Source of the DNA: Promethearchaeota archaeon
GTDB lineage: Archaea; Asgardarchaeota; Lokiarchaeia; Sigyniarchaeales; SOKP01
Direction: 5' to 3'
Assembly: GCA_019058135.1 (NCBI GenBank)
Contig: JAHLWE010000541.1
Location: 1 to 9,349 of the forward strand
Length of the DNA: 9,349 bases
Below the pieces are notes generated by a model, which did no database searches, was not told where the DNA came from, and saw only the letters and a program-made list of their open reading frames with translations. Every line of letters begins with the position of its first letter. Position 1 is the first letter of the stretch. Of this stretch, positions 5,746 through 9,349 are shown piece by piece. The position numbers were made by a program, and so were the translations under genes.

Positions 5746-6930
5746 TTAAAAAGAAAAAGTTATTGCAATTTTAATTCTCTCATTGGTAATACCTTCTACC
5801 ATTTTACTAAATTTTTCACGTTCTTCTTTTAATTTTTTGAGATATGAAAGATAATCATCATTTTTCTTTTTAAAATCGTTTTCTAAATGATCTTTTTTCA
5901 AACTTGCTGATGCAATTTTCTCTTTTAATTGGGAAATTTTTTTTGAAAGTCCAGTATCATTTATTTCTTTTTCTAAATTACTAATTTCTTCTTGTAAATG
6001 TTTATATTTTTCAATATTTTCTTTTAATTCATTTCCTGAAAGAATTTGATTAATGTGTTCTATAGTAGATTCCTTTTTGGTTGTTTTTAATTTTAATTCA
6101 TTTGATTCTAAGGCTATTCTTAATTGCACTAATAAAATAGACAGTTTTCTTAGATCTTTACTATCTTTACATAAATTGACAATAGGATCTTTAAAAAAAT
6201 CTTTGATGTCATCGATGGAAATATTTCTTAGTTTAATATTTCCCCTTTCTACCTCAACTCGTAGTTTTTTTAAGGCTTTTTTAAATTTCAAGTTATCATT
6301 TATATCAATTTTTAAATGAAATAAATCATTGTACAAATCTGATTGTTTTTTAAAAATTGCATGATCCTCAAACTTTAATAATTCATTTTTTAAAGATTCC
6401 AATTGTTTCGCTACATCTTCCTTTTCATTGCCTATTTCATTTATTGAGTTTTTAGCATTTTCAATATTATTTTTTAATGCAAATAATTTTGGTAACTTGT
6501 TGATCAAATTTTCAGCTTCTCTAATTTTTTTATATTTTTCTCTCAAGAATTTATCTAGTATTCCACCTTTTTGGCCTAATTTTCTTGTATAGTAATGTAG
6601 ATCTTTTATTTCTACTTGAAAATCCCTTTGAAATTTTGGAATGGTCTTTCTACTAATATCAGTTATTAATTCAAATAATTTTTTAATTTCTTTCAATAAT
6701 GTAGAGAGTTTTTCATAGGTCATATCTTCCGGAATTTCAATAATATTTATATCTTTTTTAACTCTCTCTGTAAAATATGATAATGATTTATTTGCCTTTT
6801 GGTCTAGATTCTCCTTGGCTTCGGACTTTTCCATTCTATCTATTGATTTTTTTAAGTGTATTAAACTTTGATCAATACTCTCAGTTAATTTCTGGGCTTT
6901 TCGTTTGACTTTAGAAAAAATCTCTTCCAA
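5746..6930 (-). CDS. Long coiled-coil protein of unknown function
   Basis: This protein of 394 residues (from TTG 6930) is almost entirely charged helix: Lys, Glu, Asp, Leu, Ile and Asn dominate, with heptad-like spacing over most of its length and few prolines or glycines. There is no signal peptide, membrane helix or catalytic motif that I recognise. A break around GNEKEDVAKQ near residue 166 and one around NDTGLSKK near 325 may separate coiled-coil segments. The short C-terminus ERIKIAITFSF is the only strand-like part. It could be a structural, tethering or SMC/prefoldin-like scaffold protein, but no function is assigned. It lies directly downstream of serS on the same strand and is probably co-transcribed. 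The start is doubtful: the frame stays open another 19 codons upstream, to the end of serS. Confidence 0.8.
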   Translation of the reverse strand: MEEIFSKVKRKAQKLTESIDQSLIHLKKSIDRMEKSEAKENLDQKANKSLSYFTERVKKDINIIEIPEDMTYEKLSTLLKEIKKLFELITDISRKTIPKFQRDFQVEIKDLHYYTRKLGQKGGILDKFLREKYKKIREAENLINKLPKLFALKNNIENAKNSINEIGNEKEDVAKQLESLKNELLKFEDHAIFKKQSDLYNDLFHLKIDINDNLKFKKALKKLRVEVERGNIKLRNISIDDIKDFFKDPIVNLCKDSKDLRKLSILLVQLRIALESNELKLKTTKKESTIEHINQILSGNELKENIEKYKHLQEEISNLEKEINDTGLSKKISQLKEKIASASLKKDHLENDFKKKNDDYLSYLKKLKEEREKFSKMVEGITNERIKIAITFSF

Positions 6931-6980
6931 CTTGGTATCATACCATTCTTCAAAATCTTCAATATTAATTTCTGATATGC

Positions 6981-8282
6981 TTACTTTTCACCCTTAACTG
7001 GATAAATAATTTTTTTATTATTCATATATTTTTGTAAGACTTTTGGGATATTTACTGAATGATCCTTGTTTTGGTAATTCTCTAAAATGCAACAAATCGT
7101 TCTTTCTGTTGCAATCGCAGTAGAATTTAATGTATGGATTATTTGATATCCCTCAGGGTCACCTAGCTTTCCAAATCGAATATTTAATTTCCTTGCCTGA
7201 TAATCCAAACAATTGCTACATGAACCTAATTCTCTATATGTATTTGAGGCGGGAAAACATCCTTCAAGGTCGTATTTTTTTGCAGCGTTATCATTCATTT
7301 CTCCAGAAGCAATATTTACTATTCTATATGGAATTTCTAGTTGTTTGTAAAGATCTTCAGTATTTTTGTTTAATTCCTCATGATAATTCCAAGAATCTTC
7401 AGGTTTGCAAAGTATAAATTGTTCAATTTTTTCAAATTGATGAACGCGAAAAATTCCTAATGTATCCTTACCATGAGCCCCAGCTTCCCTTCTAAAACAA
7501 GTAGAGATTCCAGCATATTTTAACGGTAATTGGTCATTATCAATTACTTCATTTTGATGATATGCAGCAAGCGTTTGTTCAGCTGTAGCAATCATATATA
7601 AGTCTTGATCCTGAATCTTATATAATTGTTCTTCAAAATCAGCAAGTTCTGATGCTGCTTTAATTGAATTATATTTGATGAGAAATGGGGTCCATAATGC
7701 TATAAAACCTTTTGAAATTAAGAAATCTAAAGCAAATTGCATTAATGCAAGATTCATTACAGCTATATCATTTTTTAGGAAATAAAATCTGGAACCAGAA
7801 ATTTTAGATGCCCTTTTAATATCTGCACCATCAATAAGTTCAATTAAATTAACATGAGAAAGCGGATTAAATGAGAACTTTGGTAAATCACCAACAGCTC
7901 TGACCAATTCGTTTGAATCCTCATTCTCACCTACAGGAACACTTTCATGAATTAAATTTCCAACTTTATAACGATATTCTTCTCGTTTTTTTAATAATTT
8001 ACTAACTTCATTTTCAATACTTGGAATTAAATTTCCAATTTCTTTTGATTGCTGAATATTTGTTTCGATCTTTTCTGGAGGTGCATGGGATAGCTTCATT
8101 GCAGATGTGTCCTGAGAGAGGATATTTCTTTGACGTCTTAATTCGTTTAATTCCTGTAATTTTTTTCTCCAAGTTGTATCATACTCGATAACTTTATCAA
8201 CTATATTTGAATCTTTAAAGCGTTTTTTCTCGGATTCATATATCAAATCAATGTTTTTACGAAATAACTCGATATCAAGCAT
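6981..8282 (-). CDS. serS: Seryl-tRNA synthetase
   Basis: This is a full-length (433-residue) class II synthetase that charges tRNA-Ser, and would also provide Ser-tRNA-Sec for selenocysteine synthesis. The N-terminal 110 residues form the tRNA-binding long helical arm, starting with the typical MLDIELFRKN. The catalytic core shows TAEQTL (233-238), motif 2 FRREAGAHGKDTLGIFRVHQF (263-283, split here by its loop) and motif 3 around LNSTAIATERTICCILENYQ (385-404), with the class II arginine R394. It is the canonical SerRS, not the rare methanogen type. Its motif 3 reads like archaeal and eukaryotic forms. ATG 8282 matches the family start; a TTG at 8300 would add six residues and overlaps a GGGG that may act as a weak ribosome site. 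The coiled-coil gene follows downstream. Confidence 0.96.
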   Translation of the reverse strand: MLDIELFRKNIDLIYESEKKRFKDSNIVDKVIEYDTTWRKKLQELNELRRQRNILSQDTSAMKLSHAPPEKIETNIQQSKEIGNLIPSIENEVSKLLKKREEYRYKVGNLIHESVPVGENEDSNELVRAVGDLPKFSFNPLSHVNLIELIDGADIKRASKISGSRFYFLKNDIAVMNLALMQFALDFLISKGFIALWTPFLIKYNSIKAASELADFEEQLYKIQDQDLYMIATAEQTLAAYHQNEVIDNDQLPLKYAGISTCFRREAGAHGKDTLGIFRVHQFEKIEQFILCKPEDSWNYHEELNKNTEDLYKQLEIPYRIVNIASGEMNDNAAKKYDLEGCFPASNTYRELGSCSNCLDYQARKLNIRFGKLGDPEGYQIIHTLNSTAIATERTICCILENYQNKDHSVNIPKVLQKYMNNKKIIYPVKGEK

Positions 8283-8457
8283 TTTTTTTAATTGCCCCAA
8301 CTCTCAATATCTTAATGAATTTTTATGTAATTTTTTCCTTTATTATAATAATTAGTATTAGTAGTAAATTATTGATAAGTTATTTTTATTTATTCATCAA
8401 CCAAAACATTTACAAAAAAATATTGATCTTATAAGTTATTAAGGAACAAATAGTAAT

Positions 8458-8465
8458 AAAAAAAA
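8458..8465 (-). terminator. U8 run directly after the 62-residue gene
   Basis: Eight A residues on the plus strand read as U8 immediately after the minus-strand TAA at 8466-8468. This fits archaeal U-run termination and suggests serS, 165 bp further on, has its own promoter in 8283-8457. No TATA box stands out there above the AT-rich background. Confidence 0.4.
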
Positions 8466-8654
8466 TTATTTTTTTTGATTATTAATTCTTTTGCTTAGAG
8501 TTGCTCTAAGATAAGCGGTTTTAATTTTATTTTCGAATAATCCTACCTTTTTTGCAATCGATTGGAGTAGGATTCTATTTTTTTTGCCTTTCAAGCTTTC
8601 CCTTTCCATAAATCTGTTTACAAAAGCTTCAATTGGATCTTCTTCTGAACTCAT
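8466..8654 (-). CDS. Small hypothetical protein, 62 residues
   Basis: I do not recognise this protein. It starts with an acidic MSSEEDPIEA segment, continues into a helix (FVNRFMERESLKGKKNR) and then LLQSIAKKVGLFENKIKTAY, which has the spacing of a helix-turn-helix (helix, VGL turn, helix), and ends with a basic tail. A small nucleic-acid-binding protein is possible but unproven. There is no cysteine, signal peptide or membrane segment. ATG 8654 is the only reasonable start; no Shine-Dalgarno precedes it. The gene is on the same strand as serS but separated from it by a U8 run, and is divergent from hdrA. Confidence 0.65.
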   Translation of the reverse strand: MSSEEDPIEAFVNRFMERESLKGKKNRILLQSIAKKVGLFENKIKTAYLRATLSKRINNQKK

Positions 8655-8712
8655 TGTTAATTAAAAATAAATCAATAAAAATAAATTTTATTTTTCTTTT
8701 TCTCAATTACAA

Positions 8713-8723
8713 TTTTTATATTA
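8713..8723 (-). promoter_or_regulatory. TATA box candidate for the 62-residue gene
   Basis: The minus strand reads TAATATAAAAA about 60 nt upstream of ATG 8654, giving a predicted leader of roughly 30-35 nt. Background AT content makes this a weak call. Confidence 0.22.
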
Positions 8724-8761
8724 AATCAAATTTTAAAAGAAAAACAATTTACATTATTTAA

Positions 8762-8770
8762 TTTATAAAA
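8762..8770 (+). promoter_or_regulatory. TATA box candidate for hdrA
   Basis: TTTATAAAA lies about 35-43 nt upstream of the hdrA ATG. Transcription would begin near 8790, leaving a short leader that just contains the purine-rich ribosome site at 8793-8800. Confidence 0.4.
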
Positions 8771-8792
8771 AATAAAAAACAGGTGAGTAATT

Positions 8793-8800
8793 AAGGGGAG
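8793..8800 (+). promoter_or_regulatory. Ribosome-binding site of hdrA
   Basis: AAGGGGAG sits 4 nt before ATG 8805. A second Shine-Dalgarno-like string, AGGTGA at 8781-8786, is too far from the start to serve it. Confidence 0.5.
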
Positions 8801-8804
8801 TATT

Positions 8805-9349
8805 ATGGAACAAGTTCGCATTGGAGTTTATGTCTGTGAGTGAGGGGTAAATATAGGGGGTTACGTAGATTGTGAAGCATTAAGAGACTTTGCAGAAACA
8901 TTACCAAATATTGTAGTGGCTAAAATGAATAAATTTACATGTTCAGATCCGGGTCAACAAATAATTAAAAATGATATTCAAGAGTTGGACTTAAATAGAG
9001 TAGCAGTAGCGTCATGAACACCAAAAATTCATGAACCTACATACAAATCATTGTGTGCTGAGTCCGGATTAAATCCAAATTATTTTCAAATGGTAAATAT
9101 AAGAGAACATTGTTCTTTTGTACATCAAGATAATAAAGAAAAAGCGACTCAAAAAGCAAAAAATTTAATTCGTGCAGGAGTTAATAGAGCGCGTCTTTTA
9201 GAACCTGTGCCAATCAAAGAATTGAGCGTTGAAAAATCCGCGTTAGTTATAGGAGCTGGTATTGCCGGGATGAATGCTGCGTTAGATTTAGCAAATCATG
9301 GTATTAAGGTATATCTAGTTGAAAAAGAACCAACAATAGGCGGTAGAAT
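8805..9349 (+). CDS. hdrA: Heterodisulfide reductase subunit A with two in-frame TGA (selenocysteine) codons, 3' end beyond window
   Basis: Read through two TGA codons, this frame gives 181 residues of HdrA, the FAD/iron-sulfur subunit that bifurcates electrons with HdrBC. The start is MEQVRIGVYVCE-U-GVNIGG, where HdrA normally has VCHCGVNIGG. It continues with TCSDPGQ (45-51), VAVAS-U-TPKIHEPTY where the family has VASCTPRxHEP, NIREHCSFVH (98-107), and the FAD Rossmann motif GAGIAG at 150-155 followed by VYLVEKEPTIGGR. TGA occupies residue 13 (8841-8843) and residue 71 (9015-9017), both at conserved cysteines; C11, C46 and C103 remain TGT. The N-terminal domain binds a 4Fe-4S cluster. The rest of the FAD domain and the ferredoxin domains lie beyond the window. 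Alternatives are a decayed gene or sequence error, both less likely given the exact Cys positions and otherwise intact frame. Confidence 0.92.

Noticed and set aside
6053..7417. Plus-strand open frames inside the coiled-coil and serS genes
   Set aside because: They are antisense to well-supported genes, with composition mirroring the sense frames.
8283..8300. TTG 8300 as the serS start
   Set aside because: SerRS proteins normally begin MLDI, which is ATG 8282; the extra six residues have no family support.
1..9349. CRISPR array, insertion sequence, integrase, tRNA or rRNA gene
   Set aside because: No regularly spaced repeats, transposase motifs, terminal inverted repeats or G/C-rich structured RNA segments were found on either strand.

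Overview
The window is very AT-rich archaeal DNA that most resembles an Asgard archaeon of the Lokiarchaeota type. The reasons are a tailed archaeal histone, archaeal gene families (ThpR, DUF211, a DUF2299-like protein, a TrmB-type regulator, a CofC-like protein), a stand-alone Rab/Ras-like small GTPase of the kind abundant in Asgard genomes, a canonical SerRS with an archaeal/eukaryotic-looking motif 3, and an HdrA whose reading frame carries in-frame TGA codons where cysteines are expected. The lineage call is an inference from gene content; no phylogeny could be run.

Layout. Positions 1-2857 hold a rightward series: the 3' end of thpR, a HAD phosphatase, a DUF211 protein, a possible 31-residue ORF, an unrecognised conserved-looking 117-residue protein, a DUF2299-like protein and a HIT-family nucleotide hydrolase/transferase. 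A histone gene on the minus strand (2901-3134) converges on it. An AT-rich spacer of over 400 bp separates the divergent histone and TrmB genes. A second rightward cluster follows: TrmB-like regulator, small GTPase, CofC-like protein (3583-5727). A leftward cluster converges on that: a 62-residue protein, serS and a long coiled-coil protein (8654 down to 5746). At the right edge the start of hdrA runs rightward off the window, divergent from the 62-residue gene.

The most notable item is hdrA. Its frame from ATG 8805 reads as the N-terminus of heterodisulfide reductase subunit A through two TGA codons (residues 13 and 71). Both lie where HdrA proteins have conserved cysteines, so the gene is best read as encoding a double-selenocysteine protein. 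Normal stop-to-stop gene calling would miss or break it. Sec-containing HdrA is known in methanogens and has been reported for Lokiarchaeota, so the family phenomenon is not new; this particular arrangement deserves checking.

Other points: the TrmB coding frame extends about 32 codons upstream of the first usable start codon without any ATG/GTG/TTG; the coiled-coil gene shows a similar upstream extension with a well-spaced Shine-Dalgarno-like site before an ATA codon; the CofC-like protein has lost several family motif residues; the histone has a lysine-rich tail. No tRNA, rRNA, CRISPR array, insertion sequence or integrase was seen.
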